64,000 nucleotides of DNA from positions 2,976,001-3,040,000 of the forward strand of contig OY282456.1 of assembly GCA_958296225.1 (NCBI GenBank), given 5' to 3'. Position 1 is the stretch's first letter; every line of letters begins with the position of its first letter. The position numbers and the translations under genes are program-made. This DNA comes from an uncultured Dehalococcoidia bacterium (lineage in GTDB: Bacteria; Chloroflexota; Dehalococcoidia; Lucifugimonadales; UBA3495). The notes beneath the pieces are model-generated. The model was not told where the DNA came from. It made no database searches and worked only from the letters and a program-made list of their open reading frames with translations. This document shows positions 18,492-27,825 of the stretch, piece after piece.

Positions 18492-19607
18492 ATGCCAGTC
18501 GCACCCGCCATCCCGGAGCACGAAAACGCTATCACCGCGAACTGGATTCAGCAAGCGATGGCCGCCGGCGGCCGGCCCGATTTTCCGGCCATAGAGAGCG
18601 TCGCCGTTGCCGACATTGGCGCCGGGGTTGGAATGGTGGGGAAAATCCTGCGCTGCCGTCTGACCTACCGCGATAGCGCCGGCGGCGGCCCGGAGAGCAT
18701 TATCGTCAAGCTGCCCAGCGCGCACCCGGAGACGTTGCAGGTTGCCAAAAGGCTGCAACTGTACCAGCGCGAATACGCCTACTACCGTCAGCTCGCGCCG
18801 CACGTGCCGCTCCGGTCGCCGGCGCTGCTGTATGGCGACTTTGCAGACGACAGCCATCGCTTTGTCCTGGCGCTGGAAGACCTGGGAGCTATGACGACGG
18901 TGGACCAGATTGACGGGGCCGGCGCGACGCCGGCGAAAGTCGCCGTCCGGGCGGTGGCCGGGATGCACGGCCTCTATTGGGACAAAGTGAACCGGCCGCC
19001 GGTGTCCGGTTTTCACGATTCCGCCAGCCGGGAACGCCGGCTGTTGACTCAGGCCGCCTATCAGGCCAACCTGCGCCCCGCGCTCAATCGCTTTGGCGCC
19101 CTTTTCCCCAGCCGGATGCGCCGGTTGGCGGAAGAATATGGGCCGCGGGTTGCCGCGCACCTGGACGACATCGCCGCCGGCCCCAGCACTTTCACCCACG
19201 GCGATTTCCGGCTGGACAATATGTTTTTCGGCGCCGGCGACAATGGGGATTTCGCGGTTGTTGACTGGCAGGTTTGCGGCATCGCCAGCGGCCTGCGCGA
19301 CGTGGCCTATTTCTTATCCTCCAGTGTGGCGACCGAGGTTCGCCGGGAGATTGAGCGCGAGGCGTTGGCGGAGTACTACGACATCATTCACAGCATGGGA
19401 GCGGAAGACTTCACGTTTGAGCAATGTTGGCGCAGCTATCGCCAGAATATGCTTGGCTGTTTCCTGACGCCGATTATTGCGGGCGGCCAGCTGGACTTGA
19501 CCGGCGACCGGAGCCGCCAACTGGCCGAGGTATTTCTGCGGCGAACCCTGACGGCCATTGAGGACCTGGAAGCCCGGGAATTTCTGCCGGGGCGTCCTGG
19601 GTCTTAA
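18492..19607 (+). CDS. Phosphotransferase-family (EcKL/APH-like) protein
   Basis: 371 aa with the aminoglycoside-phosphotransferase/choline-kinase fold. The Brenner-type motif THGDFRLDN (catalytic Asp) and AVVDWQ (metal-binding Asp) sit at about 236-265; the N-lobe Lys is in ESIIVKLPS. It resembles the ecdysteroid-kinase-like group common in Chloroflexota, which probably phosphorylates small alcohols. Substrate unknown. It stands alone between a palindromic repeat and radC. Confidence 0.83.
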   Translation: MPVAPAIPEHENAITANWIQQAMAAGGRPDFPAIESVAVADIGAGVGMVGKILRCRLTYRDSAGGGPESIIVKLPSAHPETLQVAKRLQLYQREYAYYRQLAPHVPLRSPALLYGDFADDSHRFVLALEDLGAMTTVDQIDGAGATPAKVAVRAVAGMHGLYWDKVNRPPVSGFHDSASRERRLLTQAAYQANLRPALNRFGALFPSRMRRLAEEYGPRVAAHLDDIAAGPSTFTHGDFRLDNMFFGAGDNGDFAVVDWQVCGIASGLRDVAYFLSSSVATEVRREIEREALAEYYDIIHSMGAEDFTFEQCWRSYRQNMLGCFLTPIIAGGQLDLTGDRSRQLAEVFLRRTLTAIEDLEAREFLPGRPGS

Positions 19608-19754
19608 CCGGGATTGAAACTGCAAAGCATCCACCGGCCGGATGCAGCGACCAATTTGCCGGCCGGCGAATTGCTGACAGCAGCCCGTAGCGCAACCGCC
19701 GTCCGGCGGTTTAAACTGGCCGGCGATGCTGATTCGCGTGGGAGTGGATAGATA

Positions 19755-20636
19755 ATGGTTATCGCCGGCTCGCCAGCTGAAGTGACTGCCCTGGAAGATT
19801 TCCGGGCCGAACTGGACCGGATTATCGCCGGCGCTCCCGTGGCGCCGGCGCCGGCAGCCTCGGCCCCGGCAGCCTCGTCCAATGATTGCGCTGCCACCGC
19901 GCCGGCGCCGCCGCAATCCCGTCGCCCGGCGGCGGTCGCTTACCAACCCACCATCAGCCAGCTGCCGGCCAGCGAGCGGCCACGGGAACGCCTGCGGGAG
20001 CATGGCCCCCGCTACCTGAATAATGCCGAACTGGTTGCCATCCTGCTGCGAACCGGAACCAGGGGCGAAAACGCCGTCAACCTGGCCCAGCGTATCATCG
20101 CGGAGTTTGAGGGGCTGGCCGGTTTGGCCAGGGCCGGGTATGGAGAATTGTGCCGGCAACACGGGGTGAGAGACGCCAAGACTTCCATGATTATGGCCGC
20201 GCTGGAGCTGGGCCGCCGGATTGCGTCGCTGGCCCCGGAAGAGCGGGCGCAAATTTCCTGCCCGCAGGATGCCGCCAATCTGGTTTTGTCGGAAATGTCG
20301 CTGCTGGCGCAGGAAAATCTGGTTGTCCTGCTATTGAACACCCGCAACCAGGTGGTGGGCAAACGCACTATTTACATCGGCACGGTGAACAGCAGCGCGG
20401 TGCGCCCCGCCGAAGTGCTGCGCCCGGCCATCCGCGAAAATGCTCCGTCCATCATCGTCGTGCATAACCACCCGTCGGGCGACCCAACGCCCAGCCCGGA
20501 AGACGTGTCCGTAACCCGCGACCTGGCTGCCGCCGGCAAACTGATGGACATTGAACTGCTGGACCACCTGGTTATCGGCCAGGGCGGCCGGTTCGCCAGC
20601 CTGAAAGAAAAAAAGCTCGGCTTCGACCGAACCTGA
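19755..20636 (+). CDS. radC: RadC-family JAMM protein
   Basis: 293 aa. After an Ala/Pro-rich N-terminal extension (about 1-70), a helix-hairpin-helix region RYLNNAELVAILLRTGTRG is followed by the JAMM core: Glu in LAQENLVVLLLNTRNQ and HNHPSGDPTPSPEDV with metal ligands. Formerly linked to DNA repair; actual role unresolved. The start codon could be any early ATG; 19755 is the first. Confidence 0.9.
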   Translation: MVIAGSPAEVTALEDFRAELDRIIAGAPVAPAPAASAPAASSNDCAATAPAPPQSRRPAAVAYQPTISQLPASERPRERLREHGPRYLNNAELVAILLRTGTRGENAVNLAQRIIAEFEGLAGLARAGYGELCRQHGVRDAKTSMIMAALELGRRIASLAPEERAQISCPQDAANLVLSEMSLLAQENLVVLLLNTRNQVVGKRTIYIGTVNSSAVRPAEVLRPAIRENAPSIIVVHNHPSGDPTPSPEDVSVTRDLAAAGKLMDIELLDHLVIGQGGRFASLKEKKLGFDRT

Positions 20637-20655
20637 CCAGTGAGGAGTTATTGCC

Positions 20656-20988
20656 ATGAGCGATTATTTTCTGCGCCCGGACTGCCGGGGCTACAAGGAA
20701 CTGGCGGAGGGCGCCCGCACCCGGACTTTCTGGGGCGCGCAGATGCTGTTCTCTCTGGTGGAAGTGGACGCCGGCGCTACGGTGCCGTTGCACACCCACC
20801 CCCACGAGCAGGGCGGCATCATTGTTGAAGGCGAGCTGGAAATGGGGATTGGCGGCGAAGTTCGCGTCCTGCAACCCGGCGATATGTACATCATCCCCGG
20901 CGACGTGGAGCATTACGCCAAAGGACAGGACACCAAAGCCGTCGCCCTGGATATATTCAGTCCGGTGCGGGAAGAGTTCCAATACTAG
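20656..20988 (+). CDS. Cupin-domain protein
   Basis: 110-aa single cupin barrel. Metal-ligand motif 1 LHTHPHEQGGIIVEGELEMG and motif 2 PGDMYIIPGDVEHYA are complete, so it should bind a divalent metal. Enzymatic or regulatory role unknown. GAGGAG precedes the ATG, 19 bp after radC. Its stop overlaps the hemD stop on the opposite strand (CTAG at 20985-20988). Confidence 0.85.
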   Translation: MSDYFLRPDCRGYKELAEGARTRTFWGAQMLFSLVEVDAGATVPLHTHPHEQGGIIVEGELEMGIGGEVRVLQPGDMYIIPGDVEHYAKGQDTKAVALDIFSPVREEFQY

Positions 20989-21809
20989 GCGCGGTCGCCG
21001 AAATAGTCGGCCACCGCCAGCACCAGATTGCCCATGTGCGGGTGGGCCGGCTCAACGTCCACGCCGATGCCGTATTCGCGCAGCTGGCGCGTGCAGACCG
21101 GCCCCACAGAGGCGACGGCCACCGGCCCGGCCAGGCTGCGGCGCAAGGATTCCGCCCGCCCGGCGCCGGCGGCAATTGCGAGCAGGTTAGGCACCTGGGG
21201 CCGGCTGGTAAAGGCCAGAGCGTCAACCGCGCCCCGTTCCATCCGGTCAATCAGTTCCAGGACGGGGCCGGTATCGTCCGGCAGTCCCCAGTCATACAGC
21301 GTCAGTTCCCGGTAGATTGCGCCCTGCTCACGCAAGTAGGCGGGGAGTTCCGAATCCGGGCCGCCATACCGCTGAAAGACGACCTGTTGGCCACGCAGGG
21401 GCAGGTCGGACATAGCGGCGGTCAAATCCGACGACGTATAAGGCTCCGGCGGCATAATGTCAATGGGGATTTGGTGGCGGCGCAGTATTCGCCCCGGCTT
21501 GGGGCTGCGGGCGACGACGGTGATTGCACGCAGCGCCGCCTCAAACTCGGCTTGCCGCCCCATAACGTCGGCAATGCCCATCATGGCGTTGGCGCCCACG
21601 CCGGTGAGAAAGATGGCGGTATCGACCCGGCCCGCGCAGATGTCAATGATAGCCTGCTGAACTTCGGGGCTGTCCGTCAGGTAGTTTTCCTGCAAGACCG
21701 GAGCGGCGTAAGGCACGCCGCCATGCCGCCGGATGAGGCCGGCCATGGCGTCGGGCATTCGCGCTTCGACGAAGGCCAGCACTCGCCCGTTCAGGGATGT
21801 TGCAGCCAT
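20985..21809 (-). CDS. hemD: Uroporphyrinogen-III synthase
   Basis: 274 aa of the two-domain HemD fold, which cyclises hydroxymethylbilane to uroporphyrinogen III, precursor of siroheme, heme and corrinoids. Readable family parts: FLTGVGANAM, VVARSPKPGRILRRH, PPEPYTSSDL, DALAFTSRPQVPNLL and SVGPVCTRQLREYG. It lies 22 bp downstream of the siroheme-dependent reductase gene, which supports a role in siroheme supply. Confidence 0.88.
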   Translation of the reverse strand: MAATSLNGRVLAFVEARMPDAMAGLIRRHGGVPYAAPVLQENYLTDSPEVQQAIIDICAGRVDTAIFLTGVGANAMMGIADVMGRQAEFEAALRAITVVARSPKPGRILRRHQIPIDIMPPEPYTSSDLTAAMSDLPLRGQQVVFQRYGGPDSELPAYLREQGAIYRELTLYDWGLPDDTGPVLELIDRMERGAVDALAFTSRPQVPNLLAIAAGAGRAESLRRSLAGPVAVASVGPVCTRQLREYGIGVDVEPAHPHMGNLVLAVADYFGDRA

Positions 21810-21831
21810 AGCCAGCAGTCCGCGGCCGCCG

Positions 21832-23667
21832 CTAGACGGCGCACTCGCCTTCGCCGCGTTCCAGCACGTACTGGTTGGTGCGTTCCCAGTCGAAGTACAT
21901 TTCGCCGCCGCCCTCGGCTTCGTGTCCTACTTCCTGCGCGCGCGCGGCCACCGCGGTCATCTGCTCCAAACCCACCCGGTCCAGGAAGTCGTTGAACCGC
22001 TCGGAGTCGCCGGCGCGGTGGTCCTTGTAGTAGCTGACGATGTCTTTCAACACCGACGGCACCAGCTTGGCCGGCACTTTAACCCGGGGCACGCGGGTTC
22101 CGATGCGGGAATCCTCCACCAGGTTGTCGCCGTAGTTGCCGCCCAGGAACAGCTCGTAGGATGGAATCTGCTGCCCGTCCGTGCCCTTGACCGCCCCGCC
22201 GTGGAATCCGATGTTGGCGATGTGGTGCAGGCCGCACCCGTTGGGGCAGCCGCTCATCTTGATGCGGATGTCCTGCACGCCGGCGTCGTCGGCCAGGCCG
22301 TTCCAGTCCGCAATCTCGGTGCGGAGGGCTTTGGCCAGGCCCATTGACGCGGTGATGCCGAGTTTGCAGCTGTCGGTGCCGGGGCAGGAAACGATGTTGC
22401 TGATGTGGTTGTGGCCGGCCTCGCCCAACTCCAGCGCGGTCAAGGCTTCCCAAACGTCGCGCAGGTGGCCGGTGGGCACCCAGCGCAGGACGATGTTCTG
22501 CTCCTGGGTAGTGCGCGCCTTGCCGCCGGTGTAGCGGCGGACGATATTCGCCAGGCCGTGGAACTGGGCGGAGGTGAGGTCGCCCCGCACCGTCTTGACG
22601 TACACCACATGGTAGCCTTCCTGGCGCTGCGCCGCCACGTTGCTGTCCAGCCAGCTCCGGTATTCCGGGCTGCCGTCGTCGCCGTTGCCGGAGGCCGGCT
22701 GCGGCGGTGGGGTTTCGCGCTGGATTTCCTCGGCGGTCATCAGCGGCCGGTAGTCGATGGGGCCGATGTTGGCCAGCTCGGCGTCCACCAGGTCGCGGAA
22801 TTCGTCCAGGCCAATCTTGTCAATCAGCACCTTGAGGCGGGCCATCATACGGTTCTTGCGGAGGATGTCGGCGTTGTTGAATACCGTCCATATCGCCAGG
22901 GCCACCCGGAGGTAGTCATCCTCGGATACCCACTCGTACAGGGGTTTGGCCAGCCGGGGCATAATGGACGTTCCGCCGCCGCAATAGACTTTGAAGCCTT
23001 TGCGCTGCGCGCCGTCCACCTCTTTATACTGGGCTACGTAGGTCAAATCCTGGACGGCGGCGGCCACTTCGTCCCGCCGGTCGTTGCCGGTGAAGGCGGA
23101 CTTGAACTTGCGGGGGAAGTTTTGCGTGATGGGATGGCGCACGCCAAAGCGCACGTAGGCGGTGAGATAGGGCGTGGGGTCGAACACTTCCTCCGGGCTG
23201 ACCCCGGCGGTGGCCGGGCCGACCACGTTGCGCACGGTGTTGCCGCAAGCCTCGCGAGTGGACAGGCCCACCGCGCCCAGGAGTCGCAGAACTTCGGAGG
23301 TTTGTTCCAGCGGGATGTGGTGCAGCTGGATGTTTTCCCGGGTGGTGATGTGCCCCTTCTGCAAGGGGGCGTAGCGTTCCGCAACGTCGCCGAAGCAGTC
23401 CAGCATAGCTGCGGACACGATGCCGCCGGGGAGTTTGACGCGAATCATCTGCACGTCGGCCTGACGCTGCCCGTACACGCCCTGGCGCAGGCGAAAGGGG
23501 GTGAACACGGTGTTGTCCAGGTCTCCGGTTCGGAAGCGGTCAACCTCGGCGTCAAAGCGCCGGATTTCATCCTCCATAAAAGGGATGATGGCGGGCGATT
23601 CCGGCGCCAGTCGCATACTGGATTCATGGATTGCGTTCTGGTCGGCAGCTTGAATTTGGCTGGTCAA
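21832..23667 (-). CDS. Ferredoxin-type sulfite/nitrite reductase (siroheme, 4Fe-4S)
   Basis: 611 aa with the duplicated ferredoxin-like and siroheme/Fe-S architecture. Cluster ligands CPGTDSC (about residue 430) and SGCPNGC (about 478) are intact; siroheme-contact basic residues occur in RENIQLHHIPLE and RHPITQNFPRKFK. Reduces sulfite to sulfide or nitrite to ammonia in assimilation; residues do not decide which. Start is TTG 23667 with GGAGGAGG 6 nt upstream. It has its own promoter and a ~167-nt structured leader. hemD follows in the same transcript. Confidence 0.9.
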   Translation of the reverse strand: MTSQIQAADQNAIHESSMRLAPESPAIIPFMEDEIRRFDAEVDRFRTGDLDNTVFTPFRLRQGVYGQRQADVQMIRVKLPGGIVSAAMLDCFGDVAERYAPLQKGHITTRENIQLHHIPLEQTSEVLRLLGAVGLSTREACGNTVRNVVGPATAGVSPEEVFDPTPYLTAYVRFGVRHPITQNFPRKFKSAFTGNDRRDEVAAAVQDLTYVAQYKEVDGAQRKGFKVYCGGGTSIMPRLAKPLYEWVSEDDYLRVALAIWTVFNNADILRKNRMMARLKVLIDKIGLDEFRDLVDAELANIGPIDYRPLMTAEEIQRETPPPQPASGNGDDGSPEYRSWLDSNVAAQRQEGYHVVYVKTVRGDLTSAQFHGLANIVRRYTGGKARTTQEQNIVLRWVPTGHLRDVWEALTALELGEAGHNHISNIVSCPGTDSCKLGITASMGLAKALRTEIADWNGLADDAGVQDIRIKMSGCPNGCGLHHIANIGFHGGAVKGTDGQQIPSYELFLGGNYGDNLVEDSRIGTRVPRVKVPAKLVPSVLKDIVSYYKDHRAGDSERFNDFLDRVGLEQMTAVAARAQEVGHEAEGGGEMYFDWERTNQYVLERGEGECAV

Positions 23668-23690
23668 GGTGTCCTCCTCCGGATGCGGGC

Positions 23691-23730
23691 AAAAGAAGGC
23701 CCACCGTGCCGTTTGGCAAAACCGGTGGGC
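23691..23730 (-). promoter_or_regulatory. Terminator-like hairpin in the reductase leader
   Basis: On the minus strand GCCCACCG (23723-23730) pairs with CGGTGGGC (23699-23706), followed by CTTCTTTT (23691-23698). It lies inside the 5' UTR between promoter and SD, so transcription could be attenuated here. I do not recognise a known riboswitch class in the preceding ~100 nt. Confidence 0.55.
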
Positions 23731-23840
23731 GCAGGTGGAACCTGTTTTTAGGCCAAGTTAGGTTTGCCCTGCCCCCGATGTGGGCGGACAGGAGCAAGCG
23801 CAAAGGCAGTTCGTTTTGCAGGTACTATGCATTTGCGAAA

Positions 23841-23869
23841 ACTATACAATGGAGGTCGGGAATTGTCAA
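23841..23869 (-). promoter_or_regulatory. Promoter of the sulfite/nitrite reductase-hemD operon
   Basis: Minus-strand TTGACA (23864-23869), 17-bp spacer, TATAGT (23841-23846). Predicted start near 23834, giving a leader of about 167 nt. Confidence 0.85.
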
Positions 23870-23900
23870 CCGGGAACCGGGCGGCCGCGGACCGCCGGTT

Positions 23901-24581
23901 TCAGCGCAAAGAACGCTCCGATTTGAGGTCTCCGGTGCCGATGGTGCGCCCCGAAATCAGCCACAGCACCCGCTCGGAGATGTTGGTGGCCCGGTCGGCG
24001 ATGCGCTCCAAATCGTGCGCCACCCAGAGGAGGTAGGTGGCCTGTTCGATGTTGCGGGGGTCTTGCAGCATATAGGTCAGCAGTTCCCGGTAAATCTGAT
24101 TGTACAGGTCGTCAACGGCGTCATCGTCCTGGCAAATCTTGCGCGCCAGCCACTCGTCCCGGTTGGCGTAGGCTTGCAGGCTTTCGTTGAGCATTTGCAG
24201 GGCGAGTTCCGCCATCCGGGGAATGTCAATCAGCGGTTTCAGCAATGGCTGGTCGCCAATTCGCAGGCAGATTTTGGCGATGCCCTCGGCGTAGTCCCCC
24301 ATCCGTTCCAGCTCGACGCCGATGTGGACGATGGACATAACCGTGCGCAAGTCGCCGGCGGCGGGCTGTTGGGTCGCCAGCAGGCCCACGCATTTGTTTT
24401 CCAGCGTGTCTTGCAGCTGGTCGATATGGTCGTCGTCAGCGATGACTTGCCGGGCCAGGGCGGCGTTCCGGGTTTCCAGAGCCCGGAGGGCGCGTTGGGT
24501 GGATTGCTCCACCAGTCGCCCCATTTCAACCAGGCCCTTTTGCAGGGCTGCCAGGTCGCGATTGTAGTCAGAGCGCAGCAT
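23901..24581 (-). CDS. phoU: Phosphate-transport regulator PhoU
   Basis: 226-aa all-helical protein of two PhoU repeats. Metal-binding motif segments are visible: VMSIVHIGVELERMGDYAEGIAK and LWVAHDLERIADRATNISE. It restrains the phosphate-starvation response through PstB and a sensor kinase. AGGAGGG precedes the ATG at 24581; the frame extends upstream without support. Last gene of pstC-pstA-pstB-phoU. Confidence 0.94.
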   Translation of the reverse strand: MLRSDYNRDLAALQKGLVEMGRLVEQSTQRALRALETRNAALARQVIADDDHIDQLQDTLENKCVGLLATQQPAAGDLRTVMSIVHIGVELERMGDYAEGIAKICLRIGDQPLLKPLIDIPRMAELALQMLNESLQAYANRDEWLARKICQDDDAVDDLYNQIYRELLTYMLQDPRNIEQATYLLWVAHDLERIADRATNISERVLWLISGRTIGTGDLKSERSLR

Positions 24582-24618
24582 CTGGGCCCTCCTTTTCCTG
24601 GTTGGTCGCCGTCTGAGG

Positions 24619-25404
24619 TTAGCCGAACCGGCCGGTGATGTAGGCTTCGGTGCGCTCATCAGCGGGGTTGGTGAACATTTTAGGGGTGTCGTCGTACTCA
24701 ATGAGGTGGGACACCCGGTTTTCGTCCGGCATCAGAAAGGCGGTTTTGTCGGAAACCCGGCCGGCCTGCTGCATATTATGGGTAACGATGACGATGCTGT
24801 AGCGAGTTTTGAGGTCTTGCATCAGTTCCTCAATGGCCAGGGTGGCGATGGGGTCCAGGGCGGAGCAGGGTTCATCCATCAGGATGACGCTGGGCTGCAC
24901 CGCCAGGGCGCGGGCAATGCAGAGGCGCTGCTGCTGCCCGCCGGAAAGCGCCAGCGCCGACTCTTTCAGGCGGTCCCGGACTTCCTCCCAGAGCGCGGCG
25001 ATTTTGAGCGACTCGACAACGATGTCGTCCAGGCGGCCGGAATACCCATTAATGCGCGGGCCAAATGCTACGTTCTCATAGATGGACTTGGGAAAGGGGT
25101 TGGGACGCTGGAAAACCATCCCCACCTGGTAGCGAATCTGGGTAGGGTCTGCCCCCGGGCCGTAGAGGTCGAAGTCGTGGAACCAGACTTTACCATCCAG
25201 GCGGAAGCTGTCCACCAGGTCGTTCATCCGGTTCATTACGCGGAGCAGCGTGCTTTTGCCGCCGCCGCTGGGCCCGATGATAGCCGTGATTTCGTGTTCG
25301 GGAATGTCCATATTGACACCCTCAATCACGTGGTTGGAGCCGTAATAACACCCCACGTCCGCGAGGCGGAAAACGTGGCGGGCGGCCACTGCCTGGGCGG
25401 TCAT
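24619..25404 (-). CDS. pstB: Phosphate ABC transporter ATP-binding protein PstB
   Basis: 261-aa ABC ATPase. Walker [10 protein letters not shown], signature ALSGGQQQR and Walker [14 protein letters not shown] are intact, as is the PstB-typical [20 protein letters not shown]. Start: the ATG at 25404 is 8 nt from GGGGGT, while the in-frame TTG at 25410 abuts the pstA stop and is less likely. phoU follows after 37 bp. Confidence 0.95.
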   Translation of the reverse strand: MTAQAVAARHVFRLADVGCYYGSNHVIEGVNMDIPEHEITAIIGPSGGGKSTLLRVMNRMNDLVDSFRLDGKVWFHDFDLYGPGADPTQIRYQVGMVFQRPNPFPKSIYENVAFGPRINGYSGRLDDIVVESLKIAALWEEVRDRLKESALALSGGQQQRLCIARALAVQPSVILMDEPCSALDPIATLAIEELMQDLKTRYSIVIVTHNMQQAGRVSDKTAFLMPDENRVSHLIEYDDTPKMFTNPADERTEAYITGRFG

Positions 25405-25410
25405 AGCCAA

Positions 25411-26313
25411 TTACCCCCGATGCCGGTTTTGCAGATGATTCCGCAGGAGTATCGCAAAGGCGTTCAGCCCCAGCAGCAGGGCCAGCAGCACGATGATGCC
25501 GGCGGCGGCCAGCTGGTGGAATTCTGCCTGCGGTTTGGAAATCCAGACGTAAATCTGGATGGGCAGCACGGTAAAACGGTCCAGCGGCGAGGTGGGCGCA
25601 AATGGCACGAAGGACAGCGCGCCCATGATTACCAGCGGGGCGGCCTCGCCCATGGCCCGGCTCACCGCCAGAATGATGCCCGTCAGAATGCCGGGCAGGG
25701 CCTGGGGCAGCACCAGCCGCCAGACTACCTGCCAACGGGTGGCGCCGAGAGCGAAACCGCCCTCTCTGATTGAGGAAGGAACGGCGCGGATGGCTTCTTC
25801 GGAGGACACGATTACAACGGGCATAATCAGCAAGGCCAGCGTCAGCCCGGCGGCCAGCGTGCTTTTGCCCAACGCGAACAACGCCACGAAAACGCTCAAC
25901 CCCAGGATACCGTACACGATGGACGGCACGGCGGCCAGGTTCTGAATGTTGGTTTGAATCAGTTCGTTGAGACGGGTTTTAGCGGCGTATTCCTCCAGGT
26001 AGATGGCGGTGGACACTCCCACCGTGAACGAAATGAAGATGCAGATTGCCATTACCCAAAGCGTCCCCACAATCGCCGGGAACAGCCCGGAAGATACCGC
26101 TTTGCTCGAGGGCGCGTCGCTCAACAGCGTCTTGATTGACGCCCCCTCCAGATTAATCCAGCCCCAGGCTTCGGTGGCGATGCCGTAGAGCAGGGCGGCC
26201 AGCAGCGCCAGAACCAGGCCGATGGCGACGACGCAAACCGCCTGGAAGATCCGGGCGCCGCGCCGGCGCCGCGTCAGGCGCCGCTGGTAGGCCGATAAGG
26301 TTTGCCGGGCCAT
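25411..26313 (-). CDS. pstA: Phosphate ABC transporter permease PstA
   Basis: 300 aa, six membrane segments. Contains the permease EAA loop region EEAIRAVPSSIREGGFALGATRWQVVWRLVLPQALPGI in which the Gly of the EAA motif is clear. Forms the channel with PstC. Its ATG overlaps the pstC stop (TAATG), so translation is coupled. Confidence 0.94.
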   Translation of the reverse strand: MARQTLSAYQRRLTRRRRGARIFQAVCVVAIGLVLALLAALLYGIATEAWGWINLEGASIKTLLSDAPSSKAVSSGLFPAIVGTLWVMAICIFISFTVGVSTAIYLEEYAAKTRLNELIQTNIQNLAAVPSIVYGILGLSVFVALFALGKSTLAAGLTLALLIMPVVIVSSEEAIRAVPSSIREGGFALGATRWQVVWRLVLPQALPGILTGIILAVSRAMGEAAPLVIMGALSFVPFAPTSPLDRFTVLPIQIYVWISKPQAEFHQLAAAGIIVLLALLLGLNAFAILLRNHLQNRHRG

Positions 26314-27614
26314 TATTCGTACACCTCCCGGAACCTGGCTACTACCGCCTGGCTCACCAGGTTCATCAGCAGCGTGATGATAAACAGCGTGATACCGACG
26401 GCGAACAGCGCCTGAAACTGGGCGGTGCCGGGTATGGCGTTGTCGCTGAAGTTGGTGGCGGCCATGAACCCGGTCATGGTATTGACCGGCTCCAGCGGGT
26501 TGAAGGTAAGCCGGTCGTTTTGCCCGGCGGCGATGAACACAATCATCGTTTCGCCCACGGCGCGGGACATTGCCAGTATGAACGCCCCCACGATGCCGGA
26601 GAGGGCCGCCGGGACTACCACTTTGGCGGCGACTTCCACCCTGGTCGCCCCCAGAGCGTAGGCACCTTCCCGGAGGGAGGAGGGCACGGCCCGCAGCGCG
26701 TCCTCGCTCAGGCTGGACACCATGGGCAGAATCATCACGCCCATTACAATAGCGGCGGCCAGGGCGTTGAAGATGCCCACGTCATCGCTGAACAGCCGCA
26801 GCGCCGGCGTAATAAAGAACAGGGCGAAGAACCCGTACACCACCGTGGGTATTCCCGCCAGCACCTCCAGGACGGGCTTGACGATAGCCCGCATCCGGGG
26901 AGGCGCGTATTCGCTAAGGTAAATAGCGCTCAACAGGCCCAGCGGCGCCGCGATGAACATTGCCAGCGCCGCAATCATCATCGTGCCTACCAGCAGCGGC
27001 CAGATGCCATAGGAGCGCGGCACCAGCAGCGTGCGCCATTTGGTGTCGGTGAAATAGCGATGCCACTTTACCGATTCGGGAACCGCAAACGAATCCGTTT
27101 CCAACACGGCGTCATCAAAGGGGCCGCCCACCGTAGCGATGCCGACCTTGTAAGAGCGGCCCGGCGCAGCGTTGGCGATAACGCAAGAGGTACGTTCCGG
27201 GGCCAGGTTCTGACAATCGGTCAGGTCAGCGCCCAGGCGGGGCCGTATTGCGACGTCGTAGCCGGTGAAAGGCGCGCCGCCGGCCGGCGGCGACCAGCTG
27301 ACGTAAATCAGCGAGTCGGTAGTGGCCCGCACCGATACCTGCGCTATGGTGCCGGGGGCCGCCGTCTCGCCGGTGGCCGTCCGCGCGACCGGTTTCGTTT
27401 CGTAAAAATCGGCAGTGAAAAAGCGCACGCCCTCGAACAGCAAAACGGATACGATGCCAACGGTGGTGAGCAGGGAGACGGTTGCCAAAAGAAAAAGCGC
27501 CACTCTGACAATTTTTTCAAAGCGGCGCTTGGAGCCGGTGGCTGTGATGTCGTAACCGGCAGCGGTGGCTTGGCCAACTGCCGGTTTACCGCCGAGGATT
27601 TTGTCGAAAAGCAC
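26313..27614 (-). CDS. pstC: Phosphate ABC transporter permease PstC with inserted fibronectin-III-like domain
   Basis: 433 aa, over 100 longer than usual PstC. After TM1 (about 38-60) an extracytoplasmic segment (about 85-175) reads like a fibronectin type III domain: APGTIAQVSVRATTDSLIYVSWSPP...FTGYDVAIRP...APGRSYKVGIATVGG. Two Cys (about 134 and 144) could form a disulfide. Then follows the normal permease core with EDALRAVPSSLREGAYALGATR. No pstS lies upstream, so the binding protein is encoded elsewhere. A TATAAT-like -10 occurs upstream at 27699-27704 on this strand. Confidence 0.9.
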   Translation of the reverse strand: MLFDKILGGKPAVGQATAAGYDITATGSKRRFEKIVRVALFLLATVSLLTTVGIVSVLLFEGVRFFTADFYETKPVARTATGETAAPGTIAQVSVRATTDSLIYVSWSPPAGGAPFTGYDVAIRPRLGADLTDCQNLAPERTSCVIANAAPGRSYKVGIATVGGPFDDAVLETDSFAVPESVKWHRYFTDTKWRTLLVPRSYGIWPLLVGTMMIAALAMFIAAPLGLLSAIYLSEYAPPRMRAIVKPVLEVLAGIPTVVYGFFALFFITPALRLFSDDVGIFNALAAAIVMGVMILPMVSSLSEDALRAVPSSLREGAYALGATRVEVAAKVVVPAALSGIVGAFILAMSRAVGETMIVFIAAGQNDRLTFNPLEPVNTMTGFMAATNFSDNAIPGTAQFQALFAVGITLFIITLLMNLVSQAVVARFREVYE

Positions 27615-27825
27615 GGTGGCTCACCTGGTGGCGCAAAACGCCCGCGGGTTGATTGACTGACGGGTTATCATAGCCCAATGCGCTCATCGCGTGACGTTAT
27701 TATAATAGACGCGCCGGGGAAATCCGGCAACCCCGGTCTGCGGATATTGATAATCGTGGCGTCGGATGTGCGCCCGGCCCCGGCGTTCTATGGCCGGGGA
27801 ACCGGCAAAAATCAGGGGGTCTAAT

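Noticed and set aside
22405..23751. 448-codon plus-strand open frame opposite the siroheme reductase
   Set aside because: Shadow frame; the opposite strand has a complete enzyme with cluster ligands.
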